Source of the DNA: Melitaea cinxia
Taxonomy: Eukaryota; Arthropoda; Insecta; Lepidoptera; Nymphalidae
Assembly (NCBI RefSeq): GCF_905220565.1
Contig: NC_059422.1
Location: 8,328,272 to 8,392,271, forward strand
Length of the DNA: 64,000 nt
Reading direction: 5' to 3'
This document shows, piece by piece, positions 53,701 through 64,000 of this stretch (the stretch's first letter is position 1; the number at the start of each line of letters is the position of its first letter). The notes beneath the pieces are model-generated. The model was not told the DNA's origin, made no database searches, and was given only the letters and a program-made list of their open reading frames with translations. Position numbers and translations under genes: made by a program.

Positions 53701-56700
53701 TTAACTTTTGGTCCTTGTGCCAGTCCGGTAGTTCCACTAGACATTGCAATTCCCATGGTTTCAAGGCGTACTACTCTCTTCTGTAGTTCAGTGAGGCCGG
53801 TTTTCACATTTTCAAGATCCAATCCTAACCCGGTAACTCGTTCTTCCACTACGTCGACATCTTTTCGAAGCTTAGTCACCGCGTCGCTAACATCTTTTAT
53901 AGCCCAAAGCGTTTTTTCTTGGAGCTCTTTTTGTTGCTCTTGTAATTCTTGCAAAGCACCACGAATTTCAGCCTTTTGTTGCTCTTGTGATTCTTGAAAA
54001 GCACCACGAATTTCAGCCTTTTGTTGCTCTTGTGATTCTTGCAATTTGAAATTTGTTTGCTCTTGTAATTCTTGCAATTTAAAACTTGTTTGCTCTTGTG
54101 ATTCTTGCAAAGCACTACGAATTTCAGCCCTTTGCAGCTCCATTAATTTAATTAAACTTCCTAATTGAAGAGCCACTTGAGGGTCTGTAGAAGTTACGGT
54201 GTCACTGGTGGGCGTGGTAAGGTGGACGGGTCCGGTGGGCGGGGCCTGATACAAAGTGGGCGGGGCCTGAGCCCGAGTGGGCGGAGCCTGTGTCCGAGTG
54301 GGCGGAGCCTGACTCTGAGTGGGCGGGGCCTGAGCCCGGGTGGGCGGGCCTGAGCCCGGGTGGGCGGGGCCTGGTGGGCGTGGTCAGTGGGCGGGGCATG
54401 ATAGGCGGGGTCAGTGGGCGGGGCTTGGTCTACGGTGGGCGGATCTTGGTCCCCAGTAGGTGTGGACTCCGCAGCTCGTTGCGCCCTTGTCCTGACGCCC
54501 TTGACGTCCTTAAAGTCTTCTCTCGGAGTCAATGGCATCTCCAAATCTCACTTCCGACACCAGTTGTTACGTGTTAAGGTTCGAAGGATTTGGAGAGAAA
54601 GACCTGCTGACTCTTTTCAAGACTTTATTCACAAGCACTAGGTCCAACACAAAGCACTAGGTTCAAACACTAAGCACTAAGCTCAAACACTAAGCACTCA
54701 CGATGTCCTCAGTCGTAGCCAATGTCGTAGGTTTCGCTGGTACCACTCTTGATCACTAGTTTTCACTCTTGAAGTCGCCTCGAAGATCGCTCAAACTGAA
54801 CTGTACTCGCTCGCCTACCTGCGGCTATTTATATCGGCCGACACAAGGCCCAGACCATTCTGGAAAGTTCGCGCATGCACCCGGCTTTCGAGACTATACT
54901 TCTATATAGTTCCACAGTAGTACCTCTAACGCCATCTAGTATTGAGTAGAGAGTTTCATGCGGTCTCTGTATTTGCGTGGTTTCAATGGTTGCCGCTAGA
55001 TGGCGCTAGTTTCTTTGTGTGTCCTTAACAATATGTTTGTTTTTTTGTTTCTCCATCAAGCTCAACTTTATCTATGACTAGCCCGTTGGCGCCGTTTGTA
55101 GTGGCCATGCTTTCTGCTCTGCGGGTTTTGGGTTCGATTCCCGCCTGTGTCTGGGTGTAATATTTGTATTTATATATGTATTATTTCCTTGTACCTATGT
55201 GTATAAAAAAAATGTAGCTATATCAGCCGAATGTTACCTATAATACAAGCATTAAGTTACTTACTTTAGGAGCAGACGACCGTGTGTGTATTGTGTAGGT
55301 ATTTTTTTATTATCTATTTATTTATCTGTCAGATTCTATTCACAACTTGTGACTCTATATTCTGTACTTTATTAGTTGAGCTCCAACAGGTCATAAGGAT
55401 CTGAAAATTTAATTATCATCATAAAACTTGACTGTAAATGAAATAGGCTATATAACATTCCGAATCACGAAAGCACAGAAGATAAACGTCAGAACTCCTA
55501 TCCCAAAAACAATTATTTTACCTTCCAGAAGAGTCTCCCGCTCTCTCCTCTACCACGAGGAACCCTCACGTCGTAAACACAATAAACGTAAGAACAAACA
55601 CAAGAGCAAAAAAAATAAGTTTATATTGAAGCTAGTTCGTGAAGCAAATGGGACAGAAGATCACCTGGAAGTCGATGTGTACTGCAAGCATAAGAGGCTG
55701 TTCCCCAACAACAGCTTTGTAAGAGATCTGGTGACCATCCTCAATGAGAAGGATATCAAGGTAAGGAAATTGCATCAGGTTTTTCTTTAAATATATAACT
55801 GGGTCGGCAAATAAGCGTACGGCTCACCTGATGCTAAGCGATTACTGTAGCTTATAGACGCCTGAACACCAGAAGCATCGCAAGCGCGTTGCCGACCCAA
55901 TCCCCAATCCCCCCAGGAGCTCTGGTCACCTTACTCACCAACAGGAACACAATACTGCTTGAAAGCAGTATTATTTAGCTGTGATCTTCTGTAAAATCAA
56001 GCTACTACCCGTACAGTAGGGCTGCTCCATTTTTCAAGCAGCAATTTTCTTGCTGTGGCTTACCTCAGTTAAATAATAATGTAATATTTCGTGCTAAAAT
56101 TTATTCGTATTTTTAAGAATATCTCCAGAATCAAATGAGAGTATAGCTTTTAGAAAGTTTGTGCGAAAAAAAGTTTATTAACAAGGTCGAGTCAGAAGTT
56201 CAGGTAATGAATGAGGTTCAGACAGCCATCCTAAAATAAGTTTCTGTAAATCTGTAATGATTTTTACCCCCCCCCCCCCACGCAATAAGAGGGGTTTTAT
56301 AAGTTTGACGTAGTATCTTTCCGTGGCATCGTAGCCTCTCAAAACGGAACTATCTATTTCGGTGGGGGGCTTGTCACGCCAAAGCTAATTTCCTTCTGTG
56401 GTCCTTAGCTATGTTTGTTCGTAATCGATCCACCAGTTTGTAGAGTATCGGGTACTTTGTAAAAGAGGCCAAAAATTGCCATAAAATGAAATTATTGATG
56501 TGACCGTTTCTTCAAATTCCGGTTTAATAGTTATTGGTCTTATTTTCCAGGTGATCAACAACGGGCGTGTTTTTGAACACAATAAAGTGTCGGATCTTGA
56601 CAAACGCGAACATTCTCCGCCGGAACCAGAGCACGAGGCACCGGTAAGATAATTACTGATATACTTGACCTTTTTTCACCTTGGACAAAATTGTAATAGT

Positions 56701-59700
56701 CAAAATATTTTGTTTGAAAAACTTTTGGATAAGTTTCCAGCGAAAGCGAAAATTTTGCCAATTAACCTCAATTCAACATTGTTAGTTCTGACAATTATCT
56801 AATTATTATATAATTTATGATAATTGAATTGTAGTTGACAACAAAAAATTCTTTTTTAGTTATTGCTAAACGCATTTGCCATCAAGGTCATTACGTTTTC
56901 CAAATACAAACCAAGGACTTTTTATAATTGCTGATACGAGTATTTATAATGTAAATTAATATTTAAATATCAAAATCCAGAAACATCAAAAGAAACATAA
57001 ACACAAGAAACACAAAACCGAGCCCTTAGAACATATGAACGCAGCGGATATCGCCAATATCGCAGATATCGCCAATTCCGCCAATATTGCCAATACCGCC
57101 ATCGAGAGGCAGAAACAGGAACCGGAAGAGAAAAAGATTATCATAGAAGACTTTGTAGAAGTGACTCCCAAAGTCACTACTCAGGTATGTTCCATTTTTA
57201 GGTAAATTTTCTTCTATGTAATGCGTGTTATGGTGTGTGGCCATCCATAAATTACATCATATCCAAAATTCTGTGACATCACATTTCAAAAATTAATATA
57301 TCTATTTGTTAGTTGAATGGAAATAAAAATAATGTCGAAAATGATGTTTTAATAAATAATTAGTAAAATATGTCACGTAACACTAGGTGGTCTCATAAAC
57401 GTGACCATCTTAGATAAAGATGGGGAAGGGGTCAAAAGATGGTAATTCATTAACTTAGTTAAAAATAAAAGTTCGTGTGCTCAATTCCCGCACGGCAGAA
57501 GCGAAACTTCTGAAAAGTTGTAGGAAGGTAGACCGTTGCGATTTTTTCTATCGGCGATGGGCACGGTCTCGTTAAAAAGATCGTAAGCGCCATCCAAAAC
57601 GCGTCTTGCGCAGTAATGTAATCCGTCTCATTCTCTCCTGTGCATTTATGTGTTTGCTTCTTTTTATTGTGACGCATTTTCGTTTCATAGAATTTCAAAT
57701 CACAACGATTCTTAAAACGTGACACTTCAAAAATATTTGTAATAAATGTTAAGTGGGAGATTGTTTTTAAATATTTTTTTGAAACTATTTGCAGCGCGTC
57801 TCAAAGAAGCGGAAAAGAGTTAAATCAAGAGGAAGAGTGAAGACGACCAAGACTCCTACCACGTGAGAAAACTTATCTGTCATATAAAGTTAGCTTACAG
57901 ATAAGTTGCCGATAAGGCTTATCTGATGGATGTAAAACAAAGTATTTTAGTGTCTGTTTCATTTTAAGTAATAAAGTATAACTTTAGACTGAAATGAACA
58001 ACTAATAAACTATATTTTCGTCGTATTTTCGAGATTTCGTGATGAGTGAGTCAACCTACCATCCCCCGTTTTAACCCCAAAAGGGAGTTAATTTCTAAAG
58101 ATAGATTATTTGGACACCTTCTCATTATCTAAAGAGCATACATTTTAAATTTCAAGTCTCTTACTTCAAAAACATAGGACTTTCATACAAACTTCCAACC
58201 CCCGTTCTATCCCCTTGGGGGTTGAGTTTCATAAAATTCATTTTTAGTGGATGTCTAAGCTCTATAAGAAACCTACCTGCCAAATTTCAAGTTTGTAGCT
58301 GTTATAGTTTCGGAGATTTCGTGATGAGTGACCTTTCGCTTTTATATATGTATTAATTAATTAATGTTTTCAGGCCATCCGACTGGGAGTCACTCCACGT
58401 AGATAAAACATCATCGATCGAGGACACTCCGATGCTCGCGAGCGTTGAGATGAGGGATTCGGTCGAGAACCGAGCAGTGGGTGAGTGGCCTTATTTGATA
58501 TTAGCTTAAATAATTGTTTGTTAACAAACCGGCTTCAGTTTATATTGGCAAGTAATATAATGTTATTATAGTAATATCATCATCATCATCATCATCATCA
58601 TCAGCATCATCAGCATAATCATCATCACAGCAGCCTTTCGCAGTCCACTACTGTACATAGGCCTCCACAAGTTCACGCCAAAAATGGCGTGAACCCATGT
58701 GCGTTGCCCATAGTCACCACACTGGCAGGCGGGTTGGTGACCGCAGGCTGGCTTTGTCGCACCGAAGACGCTGCTGCCCGTCTGAACTGTGTTATCTCTT
58801 AGTCGCCTCTTGCGACACCCACGGCAAAAGAGGGGGTAGCTATATTTTTTTGATGCTGTAACCACACAGCATTATAGTAATATTAATTTATATATTACTT
58901 TTCAAAAGAGTAACTTCGGAGTTTCTTGCCGATTCTTCTCTGCAGAATCTACATTCCGAATCGGTGGTAGCTTCACTTTTACAAAAACAATAATTTCTTT
59001 TTAAAGTTTTGATTTATAAAATGACGATTTGCAAGTGCATTTGAAGCCTGTTTGAATAAAGTTATTTATGATTTTGATTTTGACAATTATAACATATATA
59101 AATGAATCTATACTACTCCAATACTTGGGGCTGAAATCACAATCACAACCCTTGAATCGGAAGTCAATTATTCATGAATTTTGCTCATTTCACACAGAGA
59201 AAAACATCCAACGTCGTAACAACACGATTGGGCGCAGAAAAGACGAGCACTCCGATACGTCAGACGAGGTTAAACTTTAATTATACGTACAAGAAACAAG
59301 AGATTAATTATAATTTTGCTTATGATTTGACAAAAATCAATATACATTCAGCCTGTATCGTCCCACTGCTGGGCATAGACCTCTTTCCCCATGTAGGATA
59401 AGGATTGAAACTTTCCACTACGTTACGTTTACGTTCTAATGCGGGTTGGCGGATATATTATATTCCCTACTATGAGTAACGATCGCTATCAGGTGTACAT
59501 GAGAACAACCGGGACCGATGGCTTAACGTGCTCTCCGAGGCACGGTGGGGAGACCCACAGGGACAAAAGGTAAAAAGTCAATAATAAAGTAAAAATTGTT
59601 TCATCACCTGTCTTATGCCTAATGTGAGGAAACATTGTGTTCTTCAAAATGTTATTAAAAAATAACTCTTCTCCGTGGTTTTGCACGCGTTAAGGAAAAA

Positions 59701-60556
59701 CACATACTAAAATATTATGTAGCCTATAGCCTCGGTAAATGGACTATCCAAAACAAAAATTAATTTTTCCATTCGGCCAGAGATGTTACCGAGCTGAAAA
59801 GACTTACCTGTTCCATGTTCCCGTTACCAGACGAGCGACCCCCCCTCCGTGGCGCCAGTCAAGGTCGTGATGAGGAGCAACCTCACCTTCAACTTCGGAG
59901 ACGAATTCTTCCGCTGGCGGAAACGAACCGCGGACGATGTCGCGTAAGTTTCTTATAGCATTGAATACAGAACTAAGTAGCAATAACTGGTACGAAAGAT
60001 CCTTAAACATTCAAAATTAGTTTATTTTGTTTACTGTAATTTCAATACAATATTTGATTAATATAAGCTTCATGTATACAAACTAGACGATTAGGAAATT
60101 AAGACCGTTTTTATTAATTGTTGAGGTAATTACGTCTAATAAATCGATGAATGCCGGCTGCATTCACGGAAAAGGATGACTCATTGTCCCGTTACGCTCA
60201 TTGTACGCTTGCACCGCATCTCTCTTCCACTCGATTATGACGTTGTCACTTTATACTATCGTCCGTGAACCAACTTTACAGACAACAAAATTTTTTGACT
60301 ACTTTTTAAAACTTTAGAATCTTAACTTTTACCAAAAACACAGGGATTCAATTAAAATAATTATTATTCCAGCAATCTACTCGGTGAGCTAATTATACCG
60401 ATAAGCACGCCCACACCCGAACGACGTCGCGCCGATACTGAAGATATGGTGACAGAGAGTGAGAGGGAAGATACCGTGAGTGAAAGAGATAGAAGTATAG
60501 CGTTGTCTCGGACTGATAGAGATACTTCTGAATCGGATAGTGATAGTTCTGATTAA
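50728..60556 (+). CDS. Lys/His-rich, probably nuclear protein of unknown family (start uncertain)
   Basis: Exons: 50728(or 50807)-50861, 55529-55760, 56551-56643, 56981-57184, 57795-57862, 58374-58480, 59198-59268, 59831-59943, 60373-60556 (TAA 60554-60556). All junctions keep one frame. From the ATG at 50728 the product is 401 aa. I do not recognise the family. Seen: basic block 'RRKHNKRKNKHKSKKNK', a possibly folded part with 'DHLEVDVYCKHKRLFPNN' and 'VRDLVTILNEKDIKVINNG', 'KKHKHKKHK', an Ala-Asn-Ile repeat, a likely nuclear signal KKRKRVK, 'NLTFNFGDEFFRWRKRTADD', and an acidic Ser/Asp tail. Alternatively the 50807 acceptor joins the GalNAc-transferase exon at 49786 in phase, giving a C-terminal extension of that enzyme. 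A separate gene is favoured because the enzyme already has family length at its own stop. The LTR element sits in the first intron. The 59268 donor (GTTAAA) is weak. Confidence 0.65.
51032..51497 (-). repeat. 3' LTR
   Basis: 466 bp, TG...CA. Contains GCACTAG/GCACTAA-type short repeats and a 'tatttatatcgg' TATA-like stretch. Differs from the other LTR at 51044 (G for A) and near 51486 (C for G). Confidence 0.9.
51498..51510 (-). promoter_or_regulatory. Polypurine tract
   Basis: The minus strand reads AAGAGGGGAGTAG directly before the LTR start TGTTAAGG, the usual plus-strand priming site. Confidence 0.7.
51509..52420 (-). pseudogene. Integrase fragment of the LTR element
   Basis: A 303-codon frame with the integrase catalytic triad: Asp in 'AVDVAGPF', Asp in 'INSDQGRNF' and Glu in 'GKVERFNQTL', spaced DX35E. 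A C-terminal 'KWEGPYKVV' block resembles the Gypsy integrase tail. Its upstream zinc-binding part lies in the preceding frame (about 52400-52650), cut off by a TGA near 52652 and a few extra bases near 52388-52396 that change frame. The product as it stands lacks its N-terminal domain. Confidence 0.85.
52653..54544 (-). pseudogene. Gag fused in frame to the RNase H tail by an internal deletion
   Basis: The reading frame probably begins at the ATG at 54544, passes a proline-rich heptapeptide repeat (APPTxxQ), and is broken there by loss of one base in a G-run near 54345. The frame from 54254 then stays open for 533 codons. It has a coiled coil rich in 'QESQEQQK', a capsid-like region ('PPYDGTTSWNAYRRQF'), and a CX2CX4HX4C zinc knuckle (about 53097-53138). 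At about 53000 it jumps directly to 'HGNADALSRR', the end of RNase H, so protease, reverse transcriptase and most of RNase H are absent. It ends at a TGA inside what would be the integrase leader. Confidence 0.85.
54190..54425 (-). repeat. 21-bp minisatellite in gag coding for APPTxxQ
   Basis: The plus strand shows about nine GTGGGCGG(G/A)GCCTG-type units of ~21 bp. One unit lacks a G, which breaks the frame. Confidence 0.75.
54545..54563 (-). promoter_or_regulatory. Primer-binding site candidate
   Basis: The minus strand right after the LTR reads AC then TGGTGTCGGAAGTGAG. TGG fits the complement of a tRNA CCA end, but the tRNA is not identified. Confidence 0.55.
54565..55030 (-). repeat. 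5' LTR
   Basis: 466 bp; carries the promoter for the minus-strand element. See the 3' LTR for the two differences. Confidence 0.9.
55075..55310 (+). repeat. SINE-L, near full length
   Basis: 'gactagcccgttggcgccgt', box B 'gggttcgattcccgcc', 'gctatatcagccgaatgtta' and 'gacgaccgtgtgtgta'. It lies 45 bp right of the LTR element. Confidence 0.65.
55799..56069 (+). repeat. Repeat A copy
   Basis: 'ctgggtcggcaaataagcgt' to 'tgtggcttacctcagtt', full-length layout. Confidence 0.7.
58018..58345 (+). repeat. Dispersed repeat with direct terminal phrases
   Basis: 'gagatttcgtgatgagtgag' near the start and 'gagatttcgtgatgagtgac' near the end bracket ~300 bp ending 28 bp before the 58374 exon. Class not known. 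Confidence 0.5.
58573..58872 (-). repeat. SINE-B copy with ATC microsatellite tail
   Basis: ATC units (58578-58605) form the 3' tail on the minus strand. The body is reversed and lacks part of the middle. Confidence 0.65.
58895..59090 (-). repeat. Repeat G copy
   Basis: 'gcagaatctacattccgaat' and 'gaagcctgtttgaataaagt', the reverse of 19560-19730. Confidence 0.55.
59345..59570 (-). repeat. SINE-C copy, reversed
   Basis: 'cagcctgtatcgtcccactg' to 'ggcacggtggggagacccac'. Confidence 0.6.
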
Positions 60557-61631
60557 TATAAATTATTTTTGTACAAGCGGGAGACATTAATCCAACCCAC
60601 ACACTACAGACCACTTCTAAGCCACACACAACACCAGTCCACAGCAGTCAACGTTCAGCTGTGAACTGTCTCGTGACTACACGACTTGGTTTAATGTCTC
60701 TTGTTTGTATACACTCTGTATAGTCTGATAAATGAAAGTTGAGTTCACAATTTATGTAATAACTAGCTGTGGCCCGCAGCTACACACATTCCTTCCTCCT
60801 TCCTCGGTACATGGACTATTCAACACAAAAATTGTTTTTCAATTCGAGCCAGTAGTTCCTGATATTAGCGCGTTGATTATGATAAGCTAATATTTAACTT
60901 TATCTGTATGACATTTCATACATTCAGTTTGTATATAGCGTGTATTGGGTTTGAATAATTGGCAAATAATAATTTCATAATAATCTGCACACAATTTTAA
61001 CAAATCAGAAAGTCTTGTTCCATATTATTGATTGCTTTAGTTATTCATTTTTACTGCTATTATAGATATTTTGAAAATAAATTCAATTGTTATATTAATA
61101 TTTTTCAAGTATCAAACTGAGTTAGATTTAGCTACAATAGCGATTTAGTGAATTTTTCATCTTTCTCGTATCAAACTATATTTATATTACTTATTTTTTT
61201 AAATGTACTTATGTTTAATAGATTAAATTTTATTATGACAATATTTTTTTTTAATTATGTATATTTTAATTGTTTTACGTAAAGACTTGAATTTTGCTCT
61301 CTTTGATGACAAAACAAAATATTTTTTTTTTAATTTAAATAATCTTGAAATTGAATGCAATATTTAGGCCTTACTAGTTATAATGGGGTCATTTAGACCC
61401 CACGTTTGATACTATATGAAATGTGTGACTTATAAAACCAATGTTTACGTTGTAACGTAATTTTTATGATATTAAAAAATATTCAATATCACGTACAAGA
61501 CGGACTAATCGTTGGGACGATGACGCGATAACTCAATGTGATAAATTTGATAAATTAATACATAATTATGATAATTTAACACAGCTTAAAATCAAAAAAT
61601 TTAAGATCAGAAGTTTACATCAAAATATATT
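60557..61631. other. 3' flank of the unknown nuclear-protein gene
   Basis: AT-rich. An AATAAA occurs near 61076-61081 and could serve polyadenylation. The phrase 'ctagctgtggcccgcagcta' (60764) is the edge of a dispersed repeat. No further gene seen. Confidence 0.35.
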
Positions 61632-61855
61632 TTTAACCGACTTGTAAAAAGGGGGAGGTTCTTTCTAAATCGTAAGGTGGTGCTTGTCATGTGGTCTCAT
61701 TTAAATTTGAACGAGATCTGATGACTATTTTTGGAGTAATCTTTGATAATGCGTATTTACTTGACTATTTTTTCGTCTACCTACATTGTATTACTTGTCG
61801 ATGTAATTGAAGTCGGTTTTATTTCGTTTGCGAGCAAACACGGTTATTTAATTGT
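61632..61855 (-). repeat. Repeat D copy, shortened
   Basis: 'taaccgacttgtaaaaaggg' to 'attgaagtcggttttatttc', then 'cgtttgcgagcaaacacgg'. Confidence 0.6.
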
Positions 61856-63715
61856 AAATTATGTATTATATCCGCCTCTTTTTTGGTGTAAGTAGTATAT
61901 TGGCTATTTTCACTTCATAGCCTTTTCTTCACCTAAATCTTTATAGCCTTTTTGCTTAGGTAATTAACAATGCCGTCCTTTTCAGACTTCTAATAAATTA
62001 TGTACACTGATCTCTATATGTAACAGTATCTGTATGTAATGTATGTTTGTTTCAAAGGTTGCTGATAAGGCTCTGATAAAAGTTTATCGTGTATTTTTTG
62101 TCGTTATCGAATACCAGATTATGGGATATTTATATTCGCAAGTGTAAATATAAAGTTCTACTCATAAAACTTATCAGCTACTTATCTGGGAGTTAAATTT
62201 TATCAGTAACCGGTGAAATAGCCTATACGTACAGAGGTAATTGTTTAGTAATATATACTAAATGTAATTTACTAAATAGCTATTTATGTATTATTAATAA
62301 GTTCATGTATATAGACTTTATGTAATCTTAGATATACTATATATAATAATATCGTAAAGAGTGTCTGTTAGCTGCGACATGGGACTGTAGTTGACACCTT
62401 ACCGTATCTCTTTCTTGCAATAGAATGCGGTAAAACGTCAAAATCAAAATCAAAAACAACATTATTCAAATAGGCCCAAAAGCACTTTCGAATCGTCACT
62501 CTCAGGGCTGGTCAGTGTTACTGTTTCACGCGGTTTCACTTCCCCCATTTTTATCATACCTAGAGTATATATATCGTTAAGGGGTAAAGTATTCAGCCCA
62601 ACCAAATTGATAGTTATTATTTCATCTCTAAGGAATACTAAATCAATTGAATTGTAGGTTGTACTCACATTTCTTAATACTATATAATCTGTAAATTATA
62701 TTAAAATCGCTTTAGTAATGTAGCATTTATCGACATATTATCTTTAAAAGCGTTGTATTCCTCAAGAGGTATGGATTTGCGTTCAAAGTATTTAATTTTG
62801 TATGAAATATTACAATTGAAGGTAGAATGAAATGTTAATATATTTTCTTTAATTGTTTTTATCTTTTCTAGACTGTGTACTTATTAGTAGTTTTTTATTA
62901 CTTATTATATAAAATTCGGTGCTCTTTTGACATAATATTAGGAGTTATATAGGAATTTGTTGTACTTAAGTCGTTTCAATAGAAACAAATGGCGCTGTAG
63001 ACATTAATAATGTAAAAGTTTGTCATTATTTAGTAGCTATGTATTAGTAAATGTGGACCAGATGTTGTTATAAAAAAATATTTGTATGTTACATTCAAAT
63101 TTTTGTAGTAGACAGTATCTTTAGACAGTATCTTTAGTAGACTAGATCTTTCTCTTACATGGAGAAAGAGGTTAAACCCAGCAGTGGATGTTATATATAT
63201 TAAATCAAACTACACATAATCCGCTCATTGCGTGGTCTTCACTGTGCTGTTTTGTCCCATTAAAATACAGCCTATGTCACACAGTGATAACGAAACTGGT
63301 GAAAGAATTTATAAAATCGTTCCAGTAGTAAATAATATTAATCTTTCCTCTTCATAATATTCTTTAAGAGTAATAGTATAAGATCAGAAATTAAAAAATT
63401 ATTAAGATTATATAAAGATATGGCCTTACTATAACTTTGTATATGAACTTAAGACAATTAAAATTAAGCGTCATAAACATATCATAATGGATAATAATGT
63501 AAAGATAGTTTTTTTTTTTTTTTAGATAATATCACTTAAATTATATTTTTTCGATTTAAGTATTTCACGTGTCTTGTAATTGAAATAAAATTGTAAGACT
63601 GAATTTTGGTTATTTTTATTTTTCTTATTCCAATCCTCCCCGATCACACTTTTTGTATCGCTTTCGTCACGCAAAGTTTTGCTTCAAAATCAGTGAATAA
63701 GTTTGAGTAACATTG
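61856..63715. other. AT-rich intergenic DNA with small repeat pieces
   Basis: A repeat G edge at about 62430-62500 ('attattcaaataggcccaaa') and a SINE-C scrap at 63150-63190 are the only pieces recognised. No gene seen. Confidence 0.35.
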
Positions 63716-63721
63716 ACAAAC

Positions 63722-63935
63722 AGACCGGTGGCGGGATAACCATCCAACTGCTGGCTTTGAAACACACAGGCCGAAGACGGGCAGCAGCGTCTTCGGTGCG
63801 ACAAAGCCAGCCCTGCGGTCACCAACCCGCCTGCCCAGCGTGGGGACTATGGGCAAAACACATTAGTTCGCGCCATTTTTGGAGGCCTATATCCAGCAAT
63901 AGGCTGAAATGATGATGATGATGATGATGAAAATA
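63722..63935 (+). repeat. SINE-B copy, 5'-truncated, ATG tail
   Basis: 'gaccggtggcgggataacca' to 'ccagcaataggctgaaatga' followed by GATGAT units, the same tail type as other SINE-B copies. Confidence 0.65.
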
Positions 63936-64000
63936 ATATAACAGATAATTATTAAACTCTTTTATTTTAAAAATTAATCAACATTTGATAAATTTTGTAT

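Larger units (their letters stand above)
51032..55030 (-). mobile_element. Gypsy-type LTR retrotransposon, internally deleted, recent
   Basis: Two 466-bp LTRs (51032-51497, 54565-55030) begin TGTTACGTG and end CTTAACA and differ at two positions. A 4-bp duplication ATAT flanks the element (51028-51031, 55031-55034). It is transcribed right to left: primer site inside the right LTR, Gag, remnant of Pol, integrase, purine tract next to the left LTR. Protease and reverse transcriptase are missing, so it cannot move by itself. Confidence 0.92.

Noticed and set aside
53350..53997. Plus-strand open frames over 52.9-54.6 kb
   Set aside because: Mirror frames of the minus-strand Gag/Pol of the LTR element.
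55428..55528. Upstream extension of the 55529 exon in the open frame from 55428
   Set aside because: It has no ATG in a good position, and a clear CCTTCCAG acceptor with matching phase at 55527-55528 explains the exon start better.

Overview
The window reads as nuclear DNA of an insect, most likely a moth or butterfly. The host genes are split into many short, phase-consistent exons with GT..AG borders. The introns are AT-rich and packed with tRNA-headed SINEs, RTE/Jockey LINE pieces and TIR elements of a kind I associate with Lepidoptera. That assignment is inference; no database was searched.

Four host loci are visible. (1) 5118-5197, minus: the first coding exon of a CFAP410 (C21orf2)-like leucine-rich-repeat ciliary protein, with the rest not visible. 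(2) 5668-17178, plus: a complete 12-exon VPS53 gene (GARP/EARP tether subunit, 794 aa), sharing a ~470-bp divergent promoter with locus 1. (3) 19902-49791, plus: a complete polypeptide GalNAc-transferase of the pgant35A/GALNT11 type (612 aa). It carries three alternative versions of the exon holding the catalytic DxH motif (31432-31645, 32174-32387, 36474-36681), and their phases allow only one per mRNA. (4) ~50728-60556, plus: a Lys/His-rich, probably nuclear protein of unknown family. Its exon chain is phase-compatible both with its own ATG and with splicing from the end of locus 3, so its 5' end is unresolved.

Mobile DNA fills most of the rest. A 6.65-kb hAT-like element with an 8-bp target duplication (20631-27279) sits in pgant intron 1 and carries a Jockey-type LINE inside. 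A 1.64-kb Tc1-like element with ~79-bp TIRs and one stop in its transposase (33241-34876) lies between alternative exons B and C. A 4.0-kb Gypsy-type LTR element with two 466-bp LTRs differing at only two sites (51032-55030, minus) has lost protease and reverse transcriptase by a deletion that fuses Gag in frame to the RNase H tail. Smaller elements include two hAT MITEs, a piggyBac-type MITE, a Tc1/mariner MITE, an inverted pair of tRNA-like cassettes (46612-47310), and dozens of SINE and repeat copies, several within 10-40 bp of splice sites.

The observation I rate highest is the trio of mutually exclusive catalytic exons in the GalNAc-transferase. All exon borders were read by eye from frame, phase and consensus and have no transcript support here.
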